From positions 1 to 64,000 of the forward strand of contig NZ_RSAA01000017.1 in NCBI RefSeq assembly GCF_003931915.1: a stretch of 64,000 bases of DNA, in the 5' to 3' direction. The DNA is from Saccharopolyspora rhizosphaerae (GTDB lineage: Bacteria; Actinomycetota; Actinomycetes; Mycobacteriales; Pseudonocardiaceae). The position numbers and the translations under genes are program-made. Of this stretch, positions 34,256-42,281 are shown in pieces. The notes under the pieces were generated by a model. That model did no database searches, was not told the DNA's origin, and saw only the letters and a program-made list of their open reading frames with translations. Numbering within the stretch: the stretch's first letter is position 1; each line of letters begins with the position of its first letter.

Positions 34256-35143
34256 ATGGAGGTCCGTCGGCTGCGCTACCTGGTTCGCCTGGCCGAGCAC
34301 CGCAGCTTCACCCGCGCAGCGGCGTCGCTGCACATCGCCCAGCCCGCGCTCAGCCAGCAGATCCGGCTGCTCGAACGCGAGCTCGGCGCGGAGCTCGTCG
34401 AGCGCAGGCCGACCGGTGTGACGCTGACCGCGGTCGGCGAGGTCGCCGTCACCGAAGCCCAGCAGGTGCTGGACCGGATCGACCGCGCCGAACGAGCCAT
34501 CCGCAACGCCGCCACCGGCCAGGCCGGCCGGCTGCGCGTGGCCTACACGCGCTCGGCGCCCGGGGGCGTGGCGGCCGAACTCGTCGACCGCTTCCGCAGG
34601 CACCACCCCGACGTCGACCTCGCGCTCACCACCGGCTGGACCGCCCGCAACCTCCACGAGCTGCGCACCGGCTCGCTGGACGCCGCGTTCGTCCGCACGC
34701 CGCTGGAGCTGCACGACCTGCGCTGCGTGCCGCTGACCACCGAGGAACTCCTGCTGGCCGTGCCCTCGGGGCACGCGCTGGGGCCGGTGCGCACGGTTCG
34801 ACGCGACCAGATCGAGGGCGAGCCGGTCGTCCTGTGGCCGCGGGAGAACGCACCGGGCATGTACGACCGGATCGTCCACCAGCTCTGGCCGGGTTCGAGC
34901 CCGCGCGTCGTGCGCGAGGAGCCCGACGACGAGCAGCTCCTCCGCGCGGTCGCCGGCGGCGCGGGTATCGCGCCCGTGCCGGGGCCTCGGGCGCGGTCGC
35001 TGCGCACCCGAGGTGTGCGGCTCAAGCACCTCGCGGCACCGCGCCCCACCGTGGACCTCGCCTTGGCCTACCACCCTGACACGACTCCCGCGCTCGACCA
35101 CTTCCTCGAGCTCTGCGCGCAGATCGCCGGCCTTCGCGGGTGA
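34256..35143 (+). CDS. LysR-family transcription regulator
   Basis: A 295-residue regulator. The N-terminal helix-turn-helix runs from VRRLRYLVRLAEHRSFTRAA to LSQQIRLLERELGAELVERR. The periplasmic-binding-like effector domain starts near GRLRVAYTRSAPGGVAAEL and includes LDAAFVRTPLELHDLRCVPL and AVAGGAGIAPVPG. There is no ribosome site before the ATG; a -10-like box ends 6 bases upstream, so the mRNA is probably leaderless. It most likely regulates the divergent D-amino acid oxidase and itself. Confidence 0.9.
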   Translation: MEVRRLRYLVRLAEHRSFTRAAASLHIAQPALSQQIRLLERELGAELVERRPTGVTLTAVGEVAVTEAQQVLDRIDRAERAIRNAATGQAGRLRVAYTRSAPGGVAAELVDRFRRHHPDVDLALTTGWTARNLHELRTGSLDAAFVRTPLELHDLRCVPLTTEELLLAVPSGHALGPVRTVRRDQIEGEPVVLWPRENAPGMYDRIVHQLWPGSSPRVVREEPDDEQLLRAVAGGAGIAPVPGPRARSLRTRGVRLKHLAAPRPTVDLALAYHPDTTPALDHFLELCAQIAGLRG

Positions 35144-35189
35144 AGGCGTTCACCCACGCCCGTCGAACGACCTCGCCATCACGCTGTGT

Positions 35190-36692
35190 TCAGCTCGGGA
35201 AGGTGAAGCACACGAGGGACGAGCCCTCGTCGGCGGTGAGGGAGTAGTAGCGAGCGGTGTCGGACGAGCTCCTCGCGCACGGCGCGGTCGGGTCGGTCTT
35301 CACGCTGTCGACGACGAGGACCGTGTTGTAGTCGCTGGGAAGCTCGGTCTCGTCGCAGTCGACCGCGGTGCTGGTTCCGATGCGTACGCCGTCGTCCCCG
35401 GTGAGCTCGGCGAGCACGCAGTACCGCGGCACCCACACGCGGTCGAGGCACAGCGTCGTGGTGTCGCCGGAATCGCCCGTGTAGCTCCACGGCACGTGGT
35501 CCTCGGACTCGCTCCGGCAGTCCGTGCTGTCGAGCGTGGTGCTGATGACCAGGAAGACACCAGCCGTGTCGTGGTCGCACGGAACCGGATCCGGTGGGAC
35601 CGACGTGTTCCACTCACCGTCACCCGACTGGTAGATCGGGAGGCAGCTCCCCTCCTGCACGTCGTCGAAAGCTTCTTCCGTGGAGTCCGACGTGGTGGTC
35701 GTCGTCGTGCCGCTCTCGTCCCAGTAGTCAGACTCGTCGCTGTCCCAGTAGTACGACTCGTCACCATCCTCCGAGGACTCGTCGGAGGACGTGCTGTCCG
35801 ATGTGGACACGCCGTCCGAGTCGTACGACGACGTGCCCGAATCCTCCAGCTGGATGAGGCCAACGGTGACCAGGAGGAGGAGTCCGATCGCCACGACCAC
35901 CCCGACCACCGGGAACAACCGGTACGGCGCCTGGTCGGCGGGAACCTCGGACTCGGGCCGGGGTGCCACCACCCGGTCCGCGGGAGCCTCCACGAGCCCC
36001 CACGCTTCGTCCGCGCTGGGTCGCTGGGCGGGGTCCGCTGCGCGCATGCGCGCGATCAGCTGACCCAGTTCGCCGCCGTGCGCAGGCGTTCCGGAGTGCC
36101 CCGGTGACCGTCCCTCGAGCGCGTGGAGCAGCGTCGATCCCAGCGCGTGCACGTCACCGGCCGGGCTCGGGTCGCGGCCTTCGGGCGGGTGGTACGAGGA
36201 GTCGTCGACGGGCACGTCGAACCCGGTGAGCAGCGCTTCGCCGGTGCCCGTCAGCCGCACCGCCGCGGGCGAGAGGGAGCCGTGCGTGATGCCCTCGCTG
36301 TGCGCAGCCGACAACGCCCGGAGGAGGTCTCGCGCGATCGGCTCCACGGTCGTGGCCGCGGCAGGTCCGTAGGTCGCGATGTCCTCGGCGAGGGTGCGTC
36401 CTTCGACGAGCCTGCTCACCGACCAGACGACGTCCTCGTCGGCGAGCAGGTGGTCGGCGAAGACCAGGTTCGGAGCCTTCCGGAGCGCGACGGTCCGGTG
36501 CTGGGCGTGCTCGCCCCGGTCCTGCTCGAACCGCGCGACCCGATCACTCGCGTCCTGCGCTGAGCGCACGCGAACCCGTTCCAGGCTCACCTGCTCGCCG
36601 TTGATCTCGTCGCGGGCTCGCCACCGCTGCCCGGCACCCCGGAGGAGCCGGTACCGCCCGCCGACGAGCTCGCCTTCTTCCGCTCGTGCCAT
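35190..36692 (-). CDS. Transmembrane pseudokinase with Cys-rich exterior domain
   Basis: A 500-residue protein laid out like a Ser/Thr kinase receptor. Residues 1-240 have the kinase fold: LVGGRYRLLRGAGQ, an N-lobe strand VSLERV where the ATP-lysine is Glu38, HGSLSPAAV (137-145) in place of HRDLKPxNV, TGFDV (156-160) in place of DFG, and PAGDVHALGSTLLHALEG for helix F. The catalytic Asp, Asn and metal Asp are all gone, so it is a pseudokinase. A membrane helix spans about 259-281. A Ser/Asp/Thr/Tyr-rich stalk (about 284-345) leads to an exterior domain with eight Cys, enough for four disulfides. It is last in a minus-strand cluster, 21 bases after the small coiled-coil gene, and probably binds partners rather than phosphorylating them. 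Confidence 0.85.
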   Translation of the reverse strand: MARAEEGELVGGRYRLLRGAGQRWRARDEINGEQVSLERVRVRSAQDASDRVARFEQDRGEHAQHRTVALRKAPNLVFADHLLADEDVVWSVSRLVEGRTLAEDIATYGPAAATTVEPIARDLLRALSAAHSEGITHGSLSPAAVRLTGTGEALLTGFDVPVDDSSYHPPEGRDPSPAGDVHALGSTLLHALEGRSPGHSGTPAHGGELGQLIARMRAADPAQRPSADEAWGLVEAPADRVVAPRPESEVPADQAPYRLFPVVGVVVAIGLLLLVTVGLIQLEDSGTSSYDSDGVSTSDSTSSDESSEDGDESYYWDSDESDYWDESGTTTTTTSDSTEEAFDDVQEGSCLPIYQSGDGEWNTSVPPDPVPCDHDTAGVFLVISTTLDSTDCRSESEDHVPWSYTGDSGDTTTLCLDRVWVPRYCVLAELTGDDGVRIGTSTAVDCDETELPSDYNTVLVVDSVKTDPTAPCARSSSDTARYYSLTADEGSSLVCFTFPS

Positions 36693-36713
36693 GCCGATGC
36701 GCCCTCGTCCCGC

Positions 36714-37070
36714 TCAGCCGAACAAGGAGCTCACGGCTCCTTGCACGTTGGTCACCGCGGTGGCCAGCTCCCCCACCTGCCCCACCGACGACGAGATCCC
36801 GCTCAGCAGCCGGGAAATCCTGCCCTGGTCCGGGTTCTCGCCGTCCGCGGCGTCGGCGAGCGCTTCGGCGTCGCGCACCACCTCGTCGTCTTCGAGCCGC
36901 CCGTCGGCTCGGGCTGCCCGCAGTTCCCCCAGCAGCTGTTCGACCTGTCTCTGGAGCTCTCGCACTTGCTGCGCGTTCCCGTGGGAGACGGCTCGCGCTC
37001 CTGGGCCGACCGCCACGGCGTCGGCGTTGAACTGGCCCGATCCGCTGACGTTGATCCCGTAGTTGTTCAT
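36714..37070 (-). CDS. Small coiled-coil protein with N-terminal VSGxGxF/VAVG motif
   Basis: A 118-residue soluble protein. Residues 1-30 are INVSGSGQF then ADAVAVGPGARAVSH, a short beta-rich glycine motif. From about 33 to 65 there is a charged helical coiled coil (VRELQRQVEQLLGELRAARA). The C-terminal third is helical and amphipathic (LLSGISSSVGQVGELATAV). It resembles short actinobacterial proteins of the DUF5955 kind, without known role. The N-terminal motif recurs at the C-terminus of the protein encoded just upstream (ending 37074), which suggests that both join the same assembly. The start lies 3 bases after that gene's stop, with GGGGGAAG as ribosome site. Confidence 0.75.
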   Translation of the reverse strand: MNNYGINVSGSGQFNADAVAVGPGARAVSHGNAQQVRELQRQVEQLLGELRAARADGRLEDDEVVRDAEALADAADGENPDQGRISRLLSGISSSVGQVGELATAVTNVQGAVSSLFG

Positions 37071-37073
37071 GGG

Positions 37074-38654
37074 TCACTTCCCCCTGCTGTTCTGCACTGC
37101 CGCCCCGGCCCGGGCGAACGTGCTCCCTGCCCGGGCGAACGCGTGAGAGATCGGGTTCCTGCCGACGGCAACGCTGCCGGCCTTGAAGCTGCCCTGCCCG
37201 GACACGTAGATCCCGCTGTTCAGGATCGTCGTCTGGCGTTCCCGCAGATCGCTCGTGTCGATGTTGTGCGCCTCCAGGAACTCCTCGAGCGCGTCCACCA
37301 CGCGCCTTTCGGCGAGCTTGGAGTACATCTCCTTGTCCAAGCTCTGGAAGTACCGGTGGTACCGGAAGTCCGAGGCCCTCTCGCGCAGGTTGATGACGGC
37401 TCCGTAGTTGAAGCTGCGTTCGTGCGTGATCTCCCGCTTCTCGCGCCGGTGCGTGAACTCCGCCACGACGGGTGCGATCACGACTCCCCAGATGCGCTGG
37501 ACCGCGCCGAACGTGGTGGGGACGAACCTGGCCAGGCTCGACCCGGCCAACCTCACGAACTGGCGGGGTGTCGGGTTGCCCAACAGCCGGTCCACGTGCT
37601 GGTAGCGCTCCTGGAGCGGTCGCAGCAAGGAGTAGTTCGCCTCGACGTAGAGCTGGTCCTTGCGGGGCATCAGCGCGAAGCGGAGGAACATCGTGACCAC
37701 GAGTTCCCCGCTCCACCCGCCCACGCGGACGACCAGGTACGGACGTGCTCGGCTCTGGGGGTCCTCGCGCAACTGCGCGATCAGTGGTTCGTCGACGCGG
37801 GAGGCGGGGGCGGCCAGTTCGTCCGGCAGGATCGCCTGCTTCACGGGAGCTTCGAGGCCGTGCAACAGGTCCTGGCCGCTGACGAAGACCCGGTCCTCGA
37901 CCATGACGCCCGGCAGGCCGATGCCGCGCACCGCGTCCGCGACGAAGTCGCGCAGCTCGGCGGTGGTGAAGTCGATGGCCTCCTCGCCTTCGGCCGCCTT
38001 GGCCACGTTCAGGGTGAACGACCAGTTGCCGAACGGGGTGCCGTGCCCGGCGAAGGGACCGTAGTTGGCGAAGACCGTGACGTTCCCGCGGTCGTGGACC
38101 GAGACGGCCTCCAACCGCTTCCTGGTCGCTTCGCTGGTGGGTGCCGGGGCGTTCGCCGGGTTGAAACAGGAACGGCGGAAGTGCCTGGCGAGAACGCCGT
38201 AGTAGGTGGACAGGGTTTCTACGAACATGACCGCCCACCCGGCGAAGAGCGGGAGCAGCACCCACTCGGGTTCCGGACTGCTGAGCAGCCCGAGACCGAT
38301 CAGCAGCAGGACCACGAGCAGCACGTCCCGGGTCAACTGCCTGCTGCGTGCCGCCACGCCCCACTTGAGGACCGTGACGAGGTCGATGCCCGGCGAGGAG
38401 GTGATCGACCGGTACTCCTCCCGCAGGAGGTGCTTGTGCGCCAGCTCGTTGAGACCCGCGTTCATCTGGAGCGCGGCGCAGAGGTACCGGGTGGCGTCGC
38501 GGTTGAAGCCGGTGCCCGGCACGACACGTGCCGCAGGCTCGCCCAGGCGCGTCAAGCCTCCACCGGCGGCCCCTTCCGCAGCCCGTGGCCGTCCGCACTT
38601 CCAGCACAGGACGAAGTCGTCCTCGTTGGTGACGCCGCAGGAGTGGCACTTCAT
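37074..38654 (-). CDS. Zinc-ribbon membrane protein of the kinase cluster
   Basis: A 526-residue protein of unknown function. N-terminal zinc ribbon: C3-x2-C6 and C17-x2-C20 in KCHSCG and CWKCGRP. Two adjacent membrane helices follow at about 100-150 (LLVVLLLIGLGLL; VLLPLFAGWAVMFVETL). A large soluble part holds NVTVFANYGPFAGHGTPFGNW, which may sense or bind a ligand, and a helical segment RASDFRYHRYFQSLDKEMYSKLAERRVVD. The C-terminus reads GIYVSGQGSFKAGSVAVG, almost the same as the N-terminus of the next protein. ATG 38654 starts at the ribbon; GTG 38663 is an alternative with GGGGGAAG nearby. It lies 19 bases after the kinase-like gene's stop, so the cluster is one operon. Confidence 0.8.
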   Translation of the reverse strand: MKCHSCGVTNEDDFVLCWKCGRPRAAEGAAGGGLTRLGEPAARVVPGTGFNRDATRYLCAALQMNAGLNELAHKHLLREEYRSITSSPGIDLVTVLKWGVAARSRQLTRDVLLVVLLLIGLGLLSSPEPEWVLLPLFAGWAVMFVETLSTYYGVLARHFRRSCFNPANAPAPTSEATRKRLEAVSVHDRGNVTVFANYGPFAGHGTPFGNWSFTLNVAKAAEGEEAIDFTTAELRDFVADAVRGIGLPGVMVEDRVFVSGQDLLHGLEAPVKQAILPDELAAPASRVDEPLIAQLREDPQSRARPYLVVRVGGWSGELVVTMFLRFALMPRKDQLYVEANYSLLRPLQERYQHVDRLLGNPTPRQFVRLAGSSLARFVPTTFGAVQRIWGVVIAPVVAEFTHRREKREITHERSFNYGAVINLRERASDFRYHRYFQSLDKEMYSKLAERRVVDALEEFLEAHNIDTSDLRERQTTILNSGIYVSGQGSFKAGSVAVGRNPISHAFARAGSTFARAGAAVQNSRGK

Positions 38655-38673
38655 CTGATCCACCGCTTCCCCC

Positions 38674-39720
38674 TCAGTCCAGGTATTCGACGGAGGCCGA
38701 CGGCTCGCGAACCGGCCTGGCCGGAAGGGGCAGGCGCCCGGGGAACGCGCCGTCACGCACGTAGAGCTCACCAGCCAGCACCGCTTCGAGCTCGGCCGTC
38801 GAAGGCCGCTGTTCGCGCCGCGTGCTGAGCAGGACGTCGAGCAGGACCTCCCGCAGGCCGCGGTTGCCGAGACCGTCGGAGTCGGCCAGTGCGCCAACCG
38901 CAGCAGCCCCTTCGCTCTGCCCGGTCAGCCAGCGCGTGACGAGCAAGGCGACGCGGAACCGGGCGGTGCAGGCGTCGGCCTCCTGAGCAGGTGGGGTGAG
39001 CGGGTCGTCCCAGTCCGGGAAGGGGGTGTTCGGGACCGCTCCCCGGCCGCACCGGTCGACGTCGGTGACGAAGACGGAGACGTCCGGGCGCCACAGCACG
39101 GTGTTCCAGGACCAGTCCGGGTGGACCAGGTCGTGGCGCTCCAGCACGTCCGCCACCGCCACCAGGTTCCGGCACGCACGCAGCCGGTCCGACCTGCTCT
39201 GCCGGTCGACGTGCTGCTCACCGATCTGGCGGGAACCCTCGGGAACTGCTGGGATCACGCACCCGTGCGCACTGCCGTCAGACGTCGTGATGCGAGCAGC
39301 AGGCCACGCCGTGCAGGTCCGCAGCACCGTCGCATCGTCCTCGGCGAGAGCGGTGGGCAGCGCCACGAGCTCGTCCACGCGGACGGCTTCGTCCTGCCCC
39401 GCGGGCTGCTCGTCCAGCTTCGCCAGCCACCCGGGATGGTGCAGGATGCGGTGAACACCCGCTCTCTGCTCGGCGACGGTTCCCGACAACGGCCCCAGGT
39501 CACCCAGCTCCACCACGGCGGGCATGGGCCAGCGACCTGCTGACATGCCGACCACCTCCCCCACCCCGGACGGCAGCCGCAGCGCGGGCACCGGACGTGC
39601 CTGGACCGACGGGCTCGAGGCAACCGGCACCGCGTCCAGCACTGGGCGTTCGCGCGGCGGAACCGCGAAACAGCAGTGACCGTAGCGGAGACCGACGACC
39701 ACCAGGACGGGTTCGATCAT
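38674..39720 (-). CDS. Kinase-like protein retaining catalytic residues
   Basis: A 348-residue soluble protein. The N-terminal ~60 residues resemble no family. A kinase-like region follows: VHRILHHPGWLAKLDE (candidate ATP-lysine K101), TAWPAARITTSDGSAHGCVIPAVPEG (hinge region as in bacterial kinases with a WP...G(F/C)xxP pattern), HDLVHPDWSWNTVLW (200-210: catalytic D202 and N206 of an HxDxxxxN loop) and VFVTDVDRCG (D220/D222 as metal aspartates). Unlike the pseudokinase downstream, the catalytic set looks intact. The ATG at 39720 is preceded directly by GGGGGAAA; the longer open frame upstream is discounted. A role as the signalling enzyme of the cluster is inferred; the substrate is unknown. 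Confidence 0.78.
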   Translation of the reverse strand: MIEPVLVVVGLRYGHCCFAVPPRERPVLDAVPVASSPSVQARPVPALRLPSGVGEVVGMSAGRWPMPAVVELGDLGPLSGTVAEQRAGVHRILHHPGWLAKLDEQPAGQDEAVRVDELVALPTALAEDDATVLRTCTAWPAARITTSDGSAHGCVIPAVPEGSRQIGEQHVDRQSRSDRLRACRNLVAVADVLERHDLVHPDWSWNTVLWRPDVSVFVTDVDRCGRGAVPNTPFPDWDDPLTPPAQEADACTARFRVALLVTRWLTGQSEGAAAVGALADSDGLGNRGLREVLLDVLLSTRREQRPSTAELEAVLAGELYVRDGAFPGRLPLPARPVREPSASVEYLD

Positions 39721-39829
39721 TTTCCCCCGGTTGGAGCACTCGGACACCGAACCCCCTGCGGCGCAGGCGTTGCGCGAGCGCGAGGTGTTGTCCCGCGTTA
39801 CCAGCTCCTGAGAGATGACCTGAACGACC

Positions 39830-40489
39830 TCATGGCGGTGGGAGTTCCACGACGACCGAGGCCACCGAGTCGAGGAACGCGTTCGACGGGTTACCGCGTA
39901 CCGGTTCCGCCTCGGCGATCGTGAGCATGGCACCCCGTTGCTGGGAGTCGTAGTGCTTCGCGGTGAACCGGACACCGCCGAAGCCCAACAGCTGCGTACC
40001 AAAGGGGATCACGTCGCCGGTCCCGTACTCGTCCTCCACCTTCTTCAACCCCGACGCGCTGGACCACGACGGCATGCGCACCCACATCAGTGAAACAGCG
40101 ATGACGTTGCCCTCGGCGTCAGCGACGGGGAAGAGCCGCTGCTGCAGCCTCTTGCACGGATGGCGCAGGAAGTACTGCTGCACCTCGCCGTAGGACTGCG
40201 CGACGCACGGGAGGTCGCGACTCACCTCGTGGCGAAGCTTTCGGAGTCCCATCCGGTTCAGCGCTCCGCGCACATCTCCCTTCCGCGCGGTGTTCTTGCT
40301 GGTCTTCGTCGTCTTGGCTTGGGTTGCGCGCTGGGCGACGGAGGTCTCCAATGAGGTGCCCACGGAGGCGGTGGTGGCACCACCACTCGACGCCACCACC
40401 AGCCCGGCGATGATCGCGCCGACTGTCCCGCCCGCCTTCTTCGTCCAACGACCCTTGCTGTCTCGCGGTTGATCGGGATTTCCCGGCAC
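39830..40489 (-). CDS. Unknown membrane-anchored protein heading the kinase cluster
   Basis: About 219 residues. A basic N-terminus (DSKGRWTKKAGG) leads into one hydrophobic helix (TVGAIIAGLVVASSGGA), then a Lys/Thr-rich linker. A conserved-looking globular part follows: LRKLRHEVSRDLPCVAQSYGEVQQYFLRHPCKRLQQRLFPV, VSLMWVRMP, VEDEYGTGDVIPFG, VRFTAKHYDSQQRGAMLTIAEAEP and FLDSVASVVVELP. It resembles unassigned actinobacterial proteins. GTG 40489 is preferred over the GTG at 40504 because GGAGG then lies 7 bases before it. It is followed by a 109-base gap and the kinase-like gene, in the same direction. The function is unknown. Confidence 0.72.
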   Translation of the reverse strand: MPGNPDQPRDSKGRWTKKAGGTVGAIIAGLVVASSGGATTASVGTSLETSVAQRATQAKTTKTSKNTARKGDVRGALNRMGLRKLRHEVSRDLPCVAQSYGEVQQYFLRHPCKRLQQRLFPVADAEGNVIAVSLMWVRMPSWSSASGLKKVEDEYGTGDVIPFGTQLLGFGGVRFTAKHYDSQQRGAMLTIAEAEPVRGNPSNAFLDSVASVVVELPPP

Positions 40490-40591
40490 GAAGCTCCCTC
40501 CCACAGGTCCGGTGGCGTTCCGATCGTTCTCAAGAGGAAGCCACGACGTCCCGTTGATGCAGGAGAACCACCCGAAGGTCCCACCCTCAAC

Positions 40592-40966
40592 TCACTCAGC
40601 GGAGTCGCCGGTCTCCAGCTTCAGGGCGAGTTGCCCGCCGTCCACCACCGTCAAGGGCGCGAACGGGTCGGGATTGCGCGAAAGGCACTTCGCACAGTCA
40701 ACCAGCGCGGTCACGGCTTCGGATCTTCCGGCCAATGCGAGTGCGTCCAACGGTTGGTGGCAGGCTGGGCTAGGGAGTTTCAGCCCACCGATCCAGTTGC
40801 GAAGCTCGACCGCGTGGACACGGCGCCGGGCACCCGGCTGGCGGAGGTTCCGATTGCGGAACCGTGCGCACTCGCGCTCCGACATGTGCTTGAGCAACAA
40901 CGATGTTGGGTCCGAACGACGCTCGATCGCGGTCACGATCCCAGCGTGCTCGTGACTCACGGACAT
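40592..40966 (-). CDS. Small Cys/His protein, unassigned
   Basis: About 124 residues. The C-terminal half has SPACHQPLDALALAGRS then VDCAKCLSRN, a C-H...C-x2-C arrangement seen in short actinobacterial proteins of phage or conflict-gene neighbourhoods and able to bind zinc. Third-position GC is high in this frame (about 78% by eye), which supports real coding over the two antisense frames. The start is uncertain: ATG at 40966 has no strong ribosome site. It lies just upstream of the kinase cluster in the same direction and could be part of it. Confidence 0.55.
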   Translation of the reverse strand: MSVSHEHAGIVTAIERRSDPTSLLLKHMSERECARFRNRNLRQPGARRRVHAVELRNWIGGLKLPSPACHQPLDALALAGRSEAVTALVDCAKCLSRNPDPFAPLTVVDGGQLALKLETGDSAE

Positions 40967-41097
40967 CGACGACCGCGAATCCGGTGAAATCGGTTGCTCA
41001 GCGCGGCGGGTCGCCACGTGTTGGTTGCGGTGAACCGCGTGCGCGAACCCGCTCGCATACGATGCGCGAAGTACCCGCGCCAACGGAGGAGCGAGGC

Positions 41098-42138
41098 ATG
41101 AAGGCGTTGCAGTACCGCGAGGTCGGCTCCGCGCCGGAGGTCGTGACCGTCCCCGATCCCGAGCCCGGGCCTGGTCAGGTGCTGCTGGAGGTCACTGCGG
41201 CCGGAGCGTGCCACTCCGACATCTCCGTGATGAGCTGGCCCGCCGACGACTTCCCGTTCGCTCTGCCGCTCACGCTGGGGCACGAGGGTGTGGGCACGGT
41301 CGCCGCGCTGGGCGCGGGCGTCACCGGCGTGGCCGAGGGTGACGCTGTCGCCGTCTACGGGCCGTGGGGGTGCGGCAGGTGCCTCAACTGCGCCGCCGGC
41401 AAGGAGAACTACTGCCTTCGGGCCGCTGAGCTGGGCATCCAACCTCCCGGGCTCGGCGCCCCCGGTTCAATGGCCGAGTACCTGCTCGTCGACGACCCAC
41501 GCCACCTCGTCCCGCTGAACGGGCTGGACCCGGTCACCGCAGTGCCGTTGACCGACGCGGGCCTGACCCCCTACCACGCGATCAAGCCCTCGCTGCCCAA
41601 GCTGGTCCCCGGTGCGACCGCGGTGGTCATCGGAGTCGGCGGGCTGGGGCACATCGGCGTCCAGGTCCTGCGGGCGCTGACCACCGCCCGCGTCATCGCC
41701 GTGGACGTCAACGAGGACAAGCTCGCCCTCGCCCGGACCGTCGGTGCGCACGAAACGGTGCGGTCAGACGAGCAGGCCGCCGCGAAGGTCCGCGAGATGA
41801 CAGGTGACCGTGGCGCGCAGGCGGTCTTCGACTTCGTCGGCTCGCAACCGACGGTGGAGATGGCCGGCGCCGTCGCCTCGGTCGAAGCCGACATCAGCAT
41901 CGTCGGCATCGGCGGCGGTAGCCTGCCCGTCGGCTTCGGATTCCTCCCCTTCGAGGCCTCCGTCAGCGCGCCCTACTGGGGCAGTCGCGGCGAGCTCCAC
42001 GAGGTGCTGGAACTCGCACGCGCTGGGGTCCTCTCGGTCCACACCGAGACCTACTCCCTCGACGAAGCACCACTGGCCTACGAACGCCTCCACGACGGCA
42101 CGATCAACGGCCGAGCCGTCATCGTCCCGAACGGCTGA
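41098..42138 (+). CDS. Zinc-dependent NAD(P) alcohol dehydrogenase
   Basis: A 346-residue medium-chain dehydrogenase. Catalytic zinc ligands: GACHSDISV (Cys and following Asp/Ser region) and GHEGVGTVAALG (His-Glu). Structural zinc site: CGRCLNCAAGKENYC with four Cys. Rossmann motif: VIGVGGLGHIGVQVLRAL, with an acidic residue after the second strand (VIAVDVN), so NAD is preferred. Close to Rhodococcus-type secondary alcohol dehydrogenases. The ATG follows GGAGGAGCGAGGC. Its C-terminus ends EVIVPNG-like (RAVIVPNG). It is monocistronic, with a terminator candidate at 42180. It could oxidise alcohols to feed the nearby acyl-CoA genes (inference). Confidence 0.92.
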   Translation: MKALQYREVGSAPEVVTVPDPEPGPGQVLLEVTAAGACHSDISVMSWPADDFPFALPLTLGHEGVGTVAALGAGVTGVAEGDAVAVYGPWGCGRCLNCAAGKENYCLRAAELGIQPPGLGAPGSMAEYLLVDDPRHLVPLNGLDPVTAVPLTDAGLTPYHAIKPSLPKLVPGATAVVIGVGGLGHIGVQVLRALTTARVIAVDVNEDKLALARTVGAHETVRSDEQAAAKVREMTGDRGAQAVFDFVGSQPTVEMAGAVASVEADISIVGIGGGSLPVGFGFLPFEASVSAPYWGSRGELHEVLELARAGVLSVHTETYSLDEAPLAYERLHDGTINGRAVIVPNG

Positions 42139-42179
42139 CCGCGTTTCGCCGGAACGGTCTTCGCCTCCGTCGGCCCAGA

Positions 42180-42199
42180 CGCCTCCGAGGTTGGAGGCG
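42180..42199 (+). terminator. Terminator candidate after alcohol dehydrogenase
   Basis: A 7-bp stem CGCCTCC / GGAGGCG with a 6-base loop, 41 bases after the stop codon. It has no T tract and is weaker than the other hairpins in this window. Confidence 0.45.
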
Positions 42200-42281
42200 A
42201 AGGGCCTCCCTGGAGCTGCAAGCACGCTGACGACGCGGGCGGCTTCTCAACTGCCCGCTTGGTGGCCATGTGGGCCGGCGG

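Noticed and set aside
36544-38649. Very long minus-strand frame (over 700 codons) across the kinase cluster
   Set aside because: An Arg/Gly/Pro-rich shadow frame of the zinc-ribbon and small coiled-coil genes, which have clear motifs and ribosome sites.
40469-40987. Plus-strand frames over the small Cys/His protein
   Set aside because: The minus-strand frame has high third-position GC and a CxxC-type motif; the plus-strand frames have no family likeness.
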